A stretch of 64,000 nucleotides of DNA, taken from Martinezella rhizogenes. GTDB taxonomy: Bacteria; Pseudomonadota; Alphaproteobacteria; Rhizobiales; Rhizobiaceae. Shown here one piece after another: positions 35,965 through 44,642 of this stretch. Position 1 is the stretch's first letter, and every line of letters begins with the position of its first letter. The translations under genes were made by a program, and so were the position numbers. The DNA lies in the NCBI RefSeq assembly GCF_027460065.1, contig NZ_JAPYZZ010000014.1, forward strand, positions 62,001 through 126,000. The letters are read 5' to 3'. The notes below the pieces were generated by a model. The model was not told where the DNA came from, did no database searches, and saw only the letters and a program-made list of their open reading frames with translations.

Positions 35965-37095
35965 TCACCTTGAAGAAAACCGCTCAGGACGGAACGTCGC
36001 CAACATCGGATGTTCCGCTCCCGTTGCAATCTCATAGGCCAGCAGCTCGCCAGTGATAAGACCAAGCGTTGCGCCACTGTGGCTGAAGGCGACGTAATAG
36101 CCGGGAATGGCCCTGATGGCTCCAATCACCGGCTCGCCGTCGCCCGGGATCGGTTTCCCACCAACACCGATCGAAGCGACTTCGAGTTGCGGATTGCCTT
36201 CCATCACCTTGGCAGCCTCCACCAGAAGCTCGGCAACAATGCTGTCATCGATCTCATAGGTGCCGTCCGCACGCACTGTCACACCCTCATCAGCCGCCCA
36301 GTCGGCATCCACCGAGAAGGAGCCACCCGGCGCGGGGCGAACAGCGACGCGCGGTGTATTGAGGACAGCGCGCAGGGGATGGTCCAGCGGCTTGGTTTGC
36401 ACGAGAAGCGCGATCGGTGTCCCGTCACCGATGGTCTGTCCGCTTTCCGCAGCCATCTTGGGCACGGCCGGGCCTGTCGCGAGCACGACAGCATCCGCCC
36501 GATGGAGGTGACCCTTTGCAGTTTCCGCACCAACAGCACGACCACCCTCAAGCATGACCCGCGCGGCACCCTGGTCCGTTACCAGAACGCCTCCGAGCGC
36601 GAAAAACTCCTCAAGAAGCACCCCGATCAGCGTCGGCAGATCGACCCAACCTTCGCCGGGATTGAAGATAGCACCCTGGGGAGTGATTGCGCTCACGTCG
36701 AGACCGGGCACGACGCCAGCGACTTCGGCTGCGGAAAGCCGCTGCGCGTCATAGGCAAGCGAAACCTCGTGGCGATAGGCCGCGTCGATCTCGTTGCGCT
36801 CGTCATCCGCATCCCAAGTCAGCCCACCATCGAAGCGAAGCCATTCCGCATCGGGGTTCTGCGCCGCGAGCGTACGATACCGGTCGATGCCAGCCATCCG
36901 CAACTGATGATAGGGTTCCGAGCGCATACGCGCCGAGTTCAACCAGGAGAGCGAGCGGCCGGAGGCACCGTTGGCGGGCGGGCCGTCATTGAGGATGGTG
37001 ACCTGGATGCCGCGCCGCGCAAGCTGCACGCCAGTAGAAATGCCGAAGATACCGGCACCGATGATGACGGCCGAAGAGATGGTGTTGTCGGTCAT
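35965..37095 (-). CDS. FAD-dependent amino acid oxidase, DadA/DAO family
   Basis: A 376-aa protein with N-terminal FAD motif VIIGAGIFGISTGVQLARRG (about residues 9-28) and the segment GASGRSLSWLNSARMR. Near the C-terminus VGGKPIPGDGEPVIGAI and YVAFSHSGATLGLITGELLAYE complete the DAO fold. ATG 37095 is preferred to an upstream TTG at 37110. It is last in the operon binding protein - fused permease/ATPase - Gfo/Idh dehydrogenase - oxidase. It probably cleaves a C-N bond of the imported compound oxidatively. Confidence 0.9.
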   Translation of the reverse strand: MTDNTISSAVIIGAGIFGISTGVQLARRGIQVTILNDGPPANGASGRSLSWLNSARMRSEPYHQLRMAGIDRYRTLAAQNPDAEWLRFDGGLTWDADDERNEIDAAYRHEVSLAYDAQRLSAAEVAGVVPGLDVSAITPQGAIFNPGEGWVDLPTLIGVLLEEFFALGGVLVTDQGAARVMLEGGRAVGAETAKGHLHRADAVVLATGPAVPKMAAESGQTIGDGTPIALLVQTKPLDHPLRAVLNTPRVAVRPAPGGSFSVDADWAADEGVTVRADGTYEIDDSIVAELLVEAAKVMEGNPQLEVASIGVGGKPIPGDGEPVIGAIRAIPGYYVAFSHSGATLGLITGELLAYEIATGAEHPMLATFRPERFSSR

Positions 37096-37139
37096 GGGGT
37101 TGGCTTTCAATCAATTGTCATACGGATGGTGTGAAGCGG

Positions 37140-38147
37140 TCAGGGCTCTTCCCAGCGGCCGCTGGCGGCGGAGCGGAAAAGGGCGTCGATCGCCTTCATG
37201 TTCGCAATCGCGTCGCCAAGCCCCGTCTCGAGTGGCTTTCCGGAAAGAACCGCCTCGGCGAATGCATCGGCCTGTTCGCGATACTGGTCGACCGGCCCGA
37301 TCATGATCTCCTCGCGTCCACCACCGGCCAGATCGCGGCCATCGTCGAAGTTGAGGACAGTCGGCTCATCGGCGGGTGCATTGAAAGGAATGGGAATTTC
37401 CAGACGCCCGCGCGTTCCAAGCAGCGTCACCTTCTGCGTGAGGGACAGTTGCGTGGAACAGGTGAAGGCAAGCTGCTTTCCCTCCGGAAACGCTAACAGC
37501 CCGCTCGTCAGCCGGTCCGTGCCGAAGACGGGATCACGCTCCATGAGCGCGATTGCCCGCAGCGGTTCCGCGTCGAACAGGAAACGCGCCGTGTTGATGG
37601 CATAACAACCGACATCGAACAGACCGCCTCCGCCAATATCGGCCTGGTTGCGCACATTCCCGGGGTCGTCGAGATAATAGGAAAAGATCGTCTGGATCGC
37701 CCTGACCTCACCAAGGCGCCCCTCGGCGATCAATGCACGTGCTTTCTTCCATTGCGGATGGTGGCGAACCATGAAGGCTTCGGCGACCGGCAGGCCCGCC
37801 GCCTTTTGTGCAGCCGCCAGTTCCCTCGCCTGCACGGCATCAAGGGCGATCGGCTTCTCGCAGAGCACGGGTTTGCCCTGCTCCAGCGCCTTGATCGTCA
37901 TGGGCACATGCAGATGATTGGGCAAAGGATTGTAGATTGCATCTATTTCCGGATCGGCAAGCAGATCCTCGTAGCTGCCATAGAATTTGGCGATGCCGAA
38001 GCGGGCCGCCATCTCTTTTGCCTTGGCGGCATCACGCGAGGCAATTGCCGCAACGCGCCCCAGACGACTGGACTGGATGGCGGGAATGACCGCCTTGGCG
38101 GCAATGCCAGCGCAACCGAGTACGCCCCATCGTATCGTTCGTGTCAT
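37140..38147 (-). CDS. Gfo/Idh/MocA family oxidoreductase
   Basis: A 335-aa dehydrogenase. Rossmann motif RWGVLGCAGIAAKAVIPAI opens the protein, YNPLPNHLH and CEKPIALD (EKP Lys) follow, and the C-terminal domain is complete. The ATG at 38147 has a GGAGG site; the longer frame upstream mirrors the fused transporter gene. MocA, the namesake of the family, works in rhizopine catabolism. Here a sugar-type dehydrogenase is encoded between an amino-acid-type transporter and an amine oxidase. Confidence 0.9.
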   Translation of the reverse strand: MTRTIRWGVLGCAGIAAKAVIPAIQSSRLGRVAAIASRDAAKAKEMAARFGIAKFYGSYEDLLADPEIDAIYNPLPNHLHVPMTIKALEQGKPVLCEKPIALDAVQARELAAAQKAAGLPVAEAFMVRHHPQWKKARALIAEGRLGEVRAIQTIFSYYLDDPGNVRNQADIGGGGLFDVGCYAINTARFLFDAEPLRAIALMERDPVFGTDRLTSGLLAFPEGKQLAFTCSTQLSLTQKVTLLGTRGRLEIPIPFNAPADEPTVLNFDDGRDLAGGGREEIMIGPVDQYREQADAFAEAVLSGKPLETGLGDAIANMKAIDALFRSAASGRWEEP

Positions 38148-38166
38148 CTTTTTCTCCTCCCGACGC

Positions 38167-39675
38167 TCAGAGCACTTCCGCAAGGAAGCGCTGGAGGCGC
38201 GGGCTTTGCGGGTTGTCGAATATCGCCTCTGGCGTGCCGGCTTCCACCACGCGCCCCTCGTCCATGAAGACGACCTGATCGGCGACCCGGCGGGCAAATC
38301 CCATTTCATGCGTCACGACGACCATGGTCATGCCGCGCGTGCCGAGTTCGGCCATCAGGTTGAGCACGCCCTTGACCAATTCCGGATCGAGCGCACTCGT
38401 CACTTCATCGAAAAGGATAACTTCCGGCTCCATGGCAAGCGCACGGGCAATGGCGACGCGCTGCTGCTGCCCACCGGAAAGACCGCCCGGACGGTGATGC
38501 TGACGGCTCGCAAGACCAACGTCGGCAAGTCTTGCCTTGGCGATGCGCTCGGCCTCGGCTGCCGGCAGGCCCTTGATCTTCGTCAGCGACAGCATGACGT
38601 TTTCCAGCGCCGTGTGATCCGGAAAGAGATTGAAATGCTGGAAGACCATACCGACCCGGCGGCGCAGCGTTTCCGGTTTCATGGCCAGAATGCTTTCACC
38701 ATCGATGAGAATATCACCGCTCTTCGGCTCGACCAGGCGGTTAAGTCCGCGCAACAGGGTGGATTTGCCTGAACCGGACGGGCCGATGATGCAGGTCACA
38801 CTGCCCGGCTTTACCGAAAGGTCGACACCCTTCAGCACATCGAGATCGCCATACGCCATGCCGAGACGGCGCACATCGAGGCTGCCACCCTTGAAGGCGA
38901 CACCGGACGCGCGGGCTGCACCGTCGAGTTCACTGACCTCTTCCAACCCACTGGTGATGACGGAGGGACGCTGCTTGCCGATCCGCAGGCGATTGTCGAT
39001 CGCGTTGACGACATGGGTGAGCGGTACGGTGACGATGAGATAAAATACGCCCGCAAGCAGCAGCGGTGAAAGATTGCCCGTCACCACCGCCTGATCCTGT
39101 CCCACGCGGAAAATCTCGCGCTCGGAGGCCAGAAGCCCGAGGAAATAGACGAGGCTCGAATCCTTGACGTTGCCGATGAACTGGTTGACGAGGGCTGGCA
39201 GCACGCGGCGCACGCCCTGCGGTACAACGATAAGGCGCATGCCCTGACCGTAGCTCATCGAGAGTGCCCGGCAGGCCTCCATCTGGCCGCGGTCGACACT
39301 CTGAATACCGGACCGGAAAATTTCACCGATATAGGCGCCGGCGATCAGACTGAGCGCCAGAATACCGAGCGGATAAGGCGACGGACCGAAGAGCTCGCGG
39401 CCGATGCGGGCAAAGCCCTGGCCGATCAGGAGGATTGTGACGATGGCCGGCAGGCCGCGGAAAATATCGGTATAAAGACGCGCGGGAATGCGCAGCCATG
39501 GCGAGCGGGAAATACCCATGATGGCGAGCATCATGCCGATGGCGACGCCAAGCACCGTCGAGGTCGCAGCCAGGATCAGCGTATTCTTCAGGCCAACCGT
39601 GATCATGGTCGGCAGCACTTCGGCCATGGCGTTCCAGTCTAGGAAGCTGCGGCGCAGGTTTTCAAGCCAGTTCAT
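38167..39675 (-). CDS. Fused amino acid ABC permease-ATPase
   Basis: A 502-aa fusion. Residues 1-230 are a PAAT permease ([32 protein letters not shown], contact loop [19 protein letters not shown]). After a linker of about 30 residues an ATPase begins, with Walker A GPSGSGKS (298-305), signature [12 protein letters not shown] (399-410) and [12 protein letters not shown] (419-430), where Val replaces the usual Pro after DE. One polypeptide thus supplies half the transporter, and a homodimer would complete it. Such fusions occur in rhizobia and actinobacteria but are a minority form. Confidence 0.92.
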   Translation of the reverse strand: MNWLENLRRSFLDWNAMAEVLPTMITVGLKNTLILAATSTVLGVAIGMMLAIMGISRSPWLRIPARLYTDIFRGLPAIVTILLIGQGFARIGRELFGPSPYPLGILALSLIAGAYIGEIFRSGIQSVDRGQMEACRALSMSYGQGMRLIVVPQGVRRVLPALVNQFIGNVKDSSLVYFLGLLASEREIFRVGQDQAVVTGNLSPLLLAGVFYLIVTVPLTHVVNAIDNRLRIGKQRPSVITSGLEEVSELDGAARASGVAFKGGSLDVRRLGMAYGDLDVLKGVDLSVKPGSVTCIIGPSGSGKSTLLRGLNRLVEPKSGDILIDGESILAMKPETLRRRVGMVFQHFNLFPDHTALENVMLSLTKIKGLPAAEAERIAKARLADVGLASRQHHRPGGLSGGQQQRVAIARALAMEPEVILFDEVTSALDPELVKGVLNLMAELGTRGMTMVVVTHEMGFARRVADQVVFMDEGRVVEAGTPEAIFDNPQSPRLQRFLAEVL

Positions 39676-39698
39676 CAGTATATCCCTTGAAAGAAACG

Positions 39699-39721
39699 CC
39701 GGCCCGACCGGTGAAGGCCGG
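39699..39721 (-). promoter_or_regulatory. Intercistronic hairpin after the binding-protein gene
   Basis: A perfect GC stem CCGGCC/GGCCGG with an 11-nt loop sits in the 60-bp gap between the receptor and transporter genes. Such hairpins often protect the receptor mRNA and raise its level over the membrane components. Confidence 0.45.
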
Positions 39722-39735
39722 ACCGGAGGGCGGCA

Positions 39736-40569
39736 TCACTGCTTGGGAAGATATGCCGCCGGCATCGGTGTGCCGGGGAACCATTTTTCATGAAGCTTCT
39801 TCCAGGTGCCGTCCTGCATGGCCTCTTTCAGGCCCTTGTCGAGTGCCTCGCGCAATGCATCGTTCCCCTTGCGGATGACGAAGCCGGCAGGCGCATCGAA
39901 GCTTGGAATGTTGACCGCAATCTTCAGCGCCGGATAGCGGGCGGAGTAGTCCTTTGCCGCCTCGAAATCGAGGAAATGGGCGTCGACCGTGCCGTTGTTG
40001 AGCGCAGAAACGGCTGAGTTGTTGTCCGGGAACTTGACGAGATCGCTGCCAGCAAAGTTATTCTCTGCATAGATTTCCTGCAGCGTGCCCTGCACGACGC
40101 CGAGACGCTTGCCCTTGAGGCCTGCCGCATCGGTGATGCCAGGCTCCGAAGTCAGCACGCTGAGGAAACCTGCAAGATAACCATCGGAGAAATCAACGGT
40201 CTCCTTGCGCTTGGCCGTCGTGCCAATTGCGGCGGCCGCAACATCGAAGCGGCCGTTGGCGACCGACGGCATCAGCGCCGAGAATTCCTGACCGGTGAAG
40301 ACAACCTGCTCCTTCTTGAAGCCGAGGCGTCCGGCAACGTTGAGGAAAAGCTCGATGTCGAAACCGGTAAAGTTACCGTCGGCAGTGGTAAAGGCATAGG
40401 GCTTGGCGTCACCCATCGTTCCGACACTGATGGTGGTGGGATCAATGAGGCCAAGTGGATTGTCGGCAAGCGCCGGGGTCGTTGCGCCTGCGAGGACACC
40501 GAGCGTGACCGCGATGGCGGTGGCGCGGATTTTGGTAAAGGGGGAAGTGAAGGCTTCGGTAAATCGCAT
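39736..40569 (-). CDS. Amino acid-type ABC transporter substrate-binding protein
   Basis: A 277-aa periplasmic receptor of the SBP_bac_3 family with a signal peptide (about residues 1-35, cut near ALA-DN). The pattern [20 protein letters not shown] and [12 protein letters not shown] are family hallmarks. ATG 40569 has GAGGAG upstream. It is the first gene of the operon and lies opposite the LacI gene, with two operators between. A LacI-controlled, amino-acid-type receptor suggests a ligand with both sugar and amino acid character. Confidence 0.92.
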   Translation of the reverse strand: MRFTEAFTSPFTKIRATAIAVTLGVLAGATTPALADNPLGLIDPTTISVGTMGDAKPYAFTTADGNFTGFDIELFLNVAGRLGFKKEQVVFTGQEFSALMPSVANGRFDVAAAAIGTTAKRKETVDFSDGYLAGFLSVLTSEPGITDAAGLKGKRLGVVQGTLQEIYAENNFAGSDLVKFPDNNSAVSALNNGTVDAHFLDFEAAKDYSARYPALKIAVNIPSFDAPAGFVIRKGNDALREALDKGLKEAMQDGTWKKLHEKWFPGTPMPAAYLPKQ

Positions 40570-40693
40570 TGGTTTCGTCTCCTCTGGTGTCGCTGTCTGC
40601 GATGTATTCAAGGCGCACAGGTCCCATCCGGAAAGCGACACGACGTCGCCTGCCCGGCCCATGCAGTTCGCATGTCGGAAGTCTTTTTCTGTC

Positions 40694-40732
40694 ATTGAGA
40701 CCGGTCTCAATAATAAAGAGACCGGTCTCTTT
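40694..40732. promoter_or_regulatory. Two perfect LacI-type operators
   Basis: Two 18-bp perfect palindromes, ATTGAGACCGGTCTCAAT (40694-40711) and AAAGAGACCGGTCTCTTT (40715-40732), share the core GAGACCGGTCTC. Their centres are 21 bp apart, two helical turns, so two dimers or a tetramer could bind one DNA face. The central CG is typical of LacI-family sites. They lie between the divergent receptor gene and LacI gene. Confidence 0.8.
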
Positions 40733-40796
40733 GATTATTGGCAATTGTTATCTTCGCATTTGCCACTCGTCAAGTTCTCTTGTAAGGCTACCGTTT

Positions 40797-41864
40797 ATGG
40801 ATAAAAGCCTCTCTAAATCTCCTTCCGTCACCGTGGCTGACGTCGCGCGCAGGGCCGGCGTCTCGAAGGCAACGGCTGCACGCGTGCTTGGCGGCTACGG
40901 AACTGTCAGCGACAGGGTGCGCGAGGCTGTCACAGCTGCCGCAGGTTCCCTTGATTATCGCCCCAATGAGCTTGCCCGCAGCATGACCACGGGCCGCTCC
41001 GGCACAATCGGCGTCGTAGTGGGGGATATCGAAAACCCCTTCTTCAGCCTCGCGGTACGCGGCATCACGGATATCGCCCGGCAGGCGGGCTTTACCGTCA
41101 TTCTTATCAATTCGGGCGAGGACGCGACGGCGGAGAAGGCCGCGATCCGCACATTGCTTGCCAAACGCGTCGATGGCCTGATTGTTTCCCCTGCCAAGGA
41201 GAATGATGTCGATCACCTCAGGGAGGCCATCCGTTCAGGCTTGCCACTCGCATTGCTCGACCGTTGCGGCGAGGCGTTGGACGTAGATACTGTCATCGCC
41301 GACGACCAGAACGCTGCGGAGAATATTACCCGCCAGCTGATCACACTTGGCCACCGCCGCATCGCCTATCTTACCGCCTGTGACACCTCAAACCATATTT
41401 TTCGCAGTCTGGCGGACATCGATACCGGCTCGGTGCGACGGCGCATCGAAGGTTTTTTCCACGCCGGTCAAGAGGCGGGTTTGCCGGAAATGAGCGATTG
41501 GGTGCGCGTTGGCGCGACAACACCAGAGGCTACGCATCGCATCGTAACCGAAATGCTCCAATCGGAGCAGCGTCCAACGGCAATCATCGCGTCGGACAGC
41601 GTTATCGGGCTCGAAGTGTTCAAAACGTGCCGGGTGATCGGACTTTCTATTCCGGATGATCTGTCGCTTGTTTCGTTTCACGATGCGGACTGGACCAGCG
41701 TGACGTCCCCGCCCGTGACTGTCATTCGCCAGCCAGTGTATCAACTCGGCGAAGCGGCGGCGAAACTGCTTATGGAACGACTGAATGGCAACAGGAAAAC
41801 AGCCCGCAATGTGGTCTTGCAAACGCAGATTGTTGAACGCGCATCCGTTGCAAGGACACAATAG
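40797..41864 (+). CDS. LacI family transcriptional regulator
   Basis: A 355-aa LacI regulator: HTH VTVADVARRAGVSKATAARVLGGYG (about residues 10-34), hinge RPNELARSM, then a periplasmic-binding-like domain from GTIGVVVGDIENPFF. The start at 40797 matches the family; the longer upstream frame crosses the operators. It probably represses the divergent transporter/oxidoreductase operon and itself through the twin palindromes at 40694-40732. Confidence 0.93.
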   Translation: MDKSLSKSPSVTVADVARRAGVSKATAARVLGGYGTVSDRVREAVTAAAGSLDYRPNELARSMTTGRSGTIGVVVGDIENPFFSLAVRGITDIARQAGFTVILINSGEDATAEKAAIRTLLAKRVDGLIVSPAKENDVDHLREAIRSGLPLALLDRCGEALDVDTVIADDQNAAENITRQLITLGHRRIAYLTACDTSNHIFRSLADIDTGSVRRRIEGFFHAGQEAGLPEMSDWVRVGATTPEATHRIVTEMLQSEQRPTAIIASDSVIGLEVFKTCRVIGLSIPDDLSLVSFHDADWTSVTSPPVTVIRQPVYQLGEAAAKLLMERLNGNRKTARNVVLQTQIVERASVARTQ

Positions 41865-41926
41865 TTGCTATCCTCCTTTAAGCCTTGGCCTTGAAAAGAT
41901 GTGAACCCACAACGATTCAAGCAGAA

Positions 41927-41953
41927 ACCGTCCCTGGTGAACCAAGGGACGGT
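41927..41953. terminator. Bidirectional hairpin between convergent genes
   Basis: ACCGTCCC-TGGT pairs with ACCA-A-GGGACGGT around a GA loop, twelve pairs with a single bulged A. It lies 62 bp after the LacI stop and 32 bp after the MFS stop on the other strand. The U-tracts are weak on both sides. Confidence 0.65.
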
Positions 41954-41985
41954 CGTGATCCAACTGATATCGGGCCATTTTTCTC

Positions 41986-43371
41986 TTACGGAGACAGTTC
42001 TTCGAGAACCTTGCCTTTGGTCTCCACCGCAAACAGCATTGTCACTACAGCACCAACGACCAGAATGGCGGCAAACGTCGCGAACACATACTGGATGCCC
42101 ATAGAGGACATTACGAAGCCTACAAGCATGGGACCGGCGGAGGAGCCGAGACGCAGCCAGGCGCTGCCCGTTCCTGTGCCGATAGCCCGCAAGCGCGTCG
42201 GATAGATTTCAGCGGAGTAGAGGTATAGCGAGAAGGTCACCGTCTGGACGATGGCGTAGGCAAGACCAGCCAGGATCAGGACTTGCATCGGTGATGTTGC
42301 GCCAAGCCACGCGAGAATGACGAGAGGTACCGGAGCAAGAAGCAGCGCGCCCGTATACCACCGCTTGCGGCCCACTCGATCAATCAGCAATGCGCAGATG
42401 ACGGCGGCCACAACGCCGGCCGCAGACGTCATGAAACCATACAGAATGCTGGTTTCAAGCGGCAGATTGAAAGTCTGTCGATAGAGCGTCGGCAGCCACG
42501 TGATTGTTCCGTTCGCCACCATGTAGGCGCAGAACCACATCGCCCATATTGATAGTGTGCGCTTCAAATAGATCCCCTCGAACAGTTCCTTCCAGTCGGA
42601 GCTGCGCTTGACGGGTGTCGCGACGATCCGTGGCTCGGGAAGCTCTTTTCCCGAGGTTCGAGCGCTTTCTTCCATACGTGTCACGATGGCGTTGGCCTCG
42701 TCATACCGGCCAGTTGCTGCCAGCCAGCGCGGAGATTCTTTCAGAAACCAGCGCAGCGGGATCATCAGGATCGCTGGCACAAGACCGACGACGAACATTG
42801 CTTTCCAGCCGTAGAGCGGAACCATGAAGTAGCCGATCAGACCGGCGCCAACGAGACCGAGCAGGAACATGACTTCATAGAGCAAGAAAAAGCGACCGCG
42901 GCCTTTCGAGCCGATCAACTCGTTGATGTAGGCACTGGCGACAGGCACTTCCCCGCCGGTGCCTATTCCCTGCACGAAGCGGAACGCCATCATCGTACCC
43001 GCACCCACGGCAAAGAGGCAGGCAACATCCATGCTGACGAACAGGAGAATGGTGAACAACAGGACTTTGAGCCGACCGATCTTTTCCGCGAGCCAGCCAA
43101 ACAGAATGGCGCCGATGAGTTGCCCGAGATATCCCATCGACAGGATCATGCCCGTTTGAGATGGGGTGAGCCCCCACTCGCGGACGAGAACGGGCATCGC
43201 GTAGGCTATGGCGATCACCGTATAACCGTCGAAGAACGTCGCTGCTCCAACGATGTTACGGGCCCAAAAGACTTCTCTTGTGATGGGAAGTCGCTCCAGT
43301 CGGGCGCTGATGTCGGCTTGCGGATCGGCGACAGCCGTCGCATCAGCCATCTGTGGTTGCATGATATTCAT
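41986..43371 (-). CDS. MFS transporter
   Basis: A 461-aa inner-membrane carrier with twelve hydrophobic segments. MFS signatures are GWLAEKIGRLKVLL between segments 2 and 3 and its second-half echo DRVGRKRWYT; the central cytoplasmic loop holds FLKESPRWLAATGRYDEA. The GTGGEVPVASAYINEL segment resembles sugar/organic-acid porters of the AAHS and sugar-porter groups. It follows the DHDPS-family gene and has GAGGAG before the ATG. It probably imports the substrate of that enzyme's pathway by proton symport. Confidence 0.9.
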   Translation of the reverse strand: MNIMQPQMADATAVADPQADISARLERLPITREVFWARNIVGAATFFDGYTVIAIAYAMPVLVREWGLTPSQTGMILSMGYLGQLIGAILFGWLAEKIGRLKVLLFTILLFVSMDVACLFAVGAGTMMAFRFVQGIGTGGEVPVASAYINELIGSKGRGRFFLLYEVMFLLGLVGAGLIGYFMVPLYGWKAMFVVGLVPAILMIPLRWFLKESPRWLAATGRYDEANAIVTRMEESARTSGKELPEPRIVATPVKRSSDWKELFEGIYLKRTLSIWAMWFCAYMVANGTITWLPTLYRQTFNLPLETSILYGFMTSAAGVVAAVICALLIDRVGRKRWYTGALLLAPVPLVILAWLGATSPMQVLILAGLAYAIVQTVTFSLYLYSAEIYPTRLRAIGTGTGSAWLRLGSSAGPMLVGFVMSSMGIQYVFATFAAILVVGAVVTMLFAVETKGKVLEELSP

Positions 43372-43495
43372 GATCTCCTCCTCGACCCGTCGCCTTTCTC
43401 TCTCCCGGCTACGGATACGCTCCCTGCGTTGTGTTGCTACGATGTTTCGGCGTTCCTGTCAGAGATAAACTTGTTCAGGACGGCCCCTTTGGCTT

Positions 43496-43523
43496 GCCGC
43501 CCCGAGCGCTGGCACGGGGCGGC
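43496..43523 (-). promoter_or_regulatory. Intercistronic GC-rich hairpin
   Basis: A perfect 9-bp stem, GCCGCCCCG/CGGGGCGGC with a 10-nt loop, lies 8-35 bp after the DHDPS-family stop, in the 159-bp gap before the MFS gene. No U-tract follows, so attenuation or mRNA stabilisation is likelier than full termination. Confidence 0.5.
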
Positions 43524-43530
43524 GAAAAGA

Positions 43531-44478
43531 TCATTCAGCGGCTAGCAACTGCTCGACGCGGCCAATGCCGGCTGCCTCGAAGGCAGCAAAGATTTCCTGC
43601 TCCGGCTTTTCGCCGAGGTTCTTCAAAGGCTCGCGAATCGTCGCATGATCGAGAACCCCACGGTGCACGAGGCCGAGTTTCAGCGCGACAGTGCCTTCCA
43701 TATGCGAGCCACGGTGATAGACCGCACGGGTCACCGGCAGCAATCGTTCGAAAATCTTGCGCGCTTGCGGATAGTCCTGCGCCTTGCCCGCCTTGATCAG
43801 GTCGATCAGAAGCTCGGGCGCGATGTTGCCATAGCCGACGAGCAGGCCGTCAACATCGAACATCGTTGGCAGAAGCCATTCGTCGTGGCAGCTGAGGACC
43901 TGCAGGTTCGGGTTGGCCTTCTTCAGTTCGGGGATTTCGACATACCAGCGCTTCATATTGCGCACGCCGTTTTTCGTCGCAACGACACCGGGCTGGGTGG
44001 CGATTGCCAGTTGCGTGTCGAGGTCATAGGACGCCTTGGTTACATCGGGATACTGGAACAGGATTTCCTGAAGGCCCGATTCTTCCCAGATCGCCTTGTA
44101 GCGATCCTGCGGAGCACCCTTCTGGAAACCGAAGCGAAGCCAGCCGTGGTTAGGATAAACGAGCGCGCCGGTGGCACCGGCAGCCTTGCACTTCTTCGCT
44201 TCTGCCGCGGCCACCCGCGTACCTTCCCCGGTAATACCGGCGATGATGGGCAGCGAACTGCCAACAGCGTCAACATAAACGCGGATAAGTTCAAGGCGCT
44301 CGTCTTCAGTCAGGAACGTGCCCTCGCCGGCATGGCCGAGAATGACGAGGCTCTTTACACCATCCATCGAGGCAAGCCACTTGGCGATTTTTGCATTGGC
44401 TGCGTAGTCGACCTCACCATCACGCGTGAAAGCGGTAACGGGTGCCGGGCTGAGGCCGCGAAGATCCATGGGTTGCAT
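43531..44478 (-). CDS. Dihydrodipicolinate synthase family protein
   Basis: A 315-aa class I aldolase-fold enzyme. Schiff-base Lys169 is in VVATKNGVRN and Tyr143 in LFQYPDV; the GxTGE-like motif reads LGHAGEGTFL, which differs from true DapA. It is probably a lyase or dehydratase of a keto-deoxy sugar acid or another oxo acid, not the lysine-pathway enzyme. It starts at an ATG with AAGGAGG and lies opposite a LacI gene across a 20-bp palindrome. With the MFS carrier it forms a small catabolic unit. Confidence 0.88.
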   Translation of the reverse strand: MQPMDLRGLSPAPVTAFTRDGEVDYAANAKIAKWLASMDGVKSLVILGHAGEGTFLTEDERLELIRVYVDAVGSSLPIIAGITGEGTRVAAAEAKKCKAAGATGALVYPNHGWLRFGFQKGAPQDRYKAIWEESGLQEILFQYPDVTKASYDLDTQLAIATQPGVVATKNGVRNMKRWYVEIPELKKANPNLQVLSCHDEWLLPTMFDVDGLLVGYGNIAPELLIDLIKAGKAQDYPQARKIFERLLPVTRAVYHRGSHMEGTVALKLGLVHRGVLDHATIREPLKNLGEKPEQEIFAAFEAAGIGRVEQLLAAE

Positions 44479-44533
44479 CTGATTTCTCCTCCTTGTCAGC
44501 TGCTGTCCTTAATCGATCAGCAGACGGGATCGT

Positions 44534-44553
44534 TAACGGGAACGTTCCCGTTA
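44534..44553. promoter_or_regulatory. Perfect 20-bp LacI-type operator
   Basis: TAACGGGAACGTTCCCGTTA is a perfect palindrome with a central CG, 56 bp upstream of the DHDPS-family start and 90 bp upstream of the LacI start. It is probably the operator of the adjacent LacI protein. Confidence 0.75.
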
Positions 44554-44642
44554 TCGATCTGATTTATTCTGGAGTCAACGGCATTTTTCGTGCAATGTAT
44601 TTTGCATACGCCCGAAGAAAGAATCGGAATGGAAAAAAGACA

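Noticed and set aside
35740..35973. A 77-codon open frame, and a possible end of an IS21-type element, in the 35514-35964 interval
   Set aside because: The frame has no ribosome site and overlaps the stop of the FAD oxidase gene. The GTGGCCG/GTGGGCA repeats recalled IS21 ends only vaguely, and no transposase piece was seen.
43531..44478. Assignment as lysine-pathway dihydrodipicolinate synthase (dapA)
   Set aside because: The carboxylate-binding motif differs from DapA, and the LacI/MFS context is catabolic.
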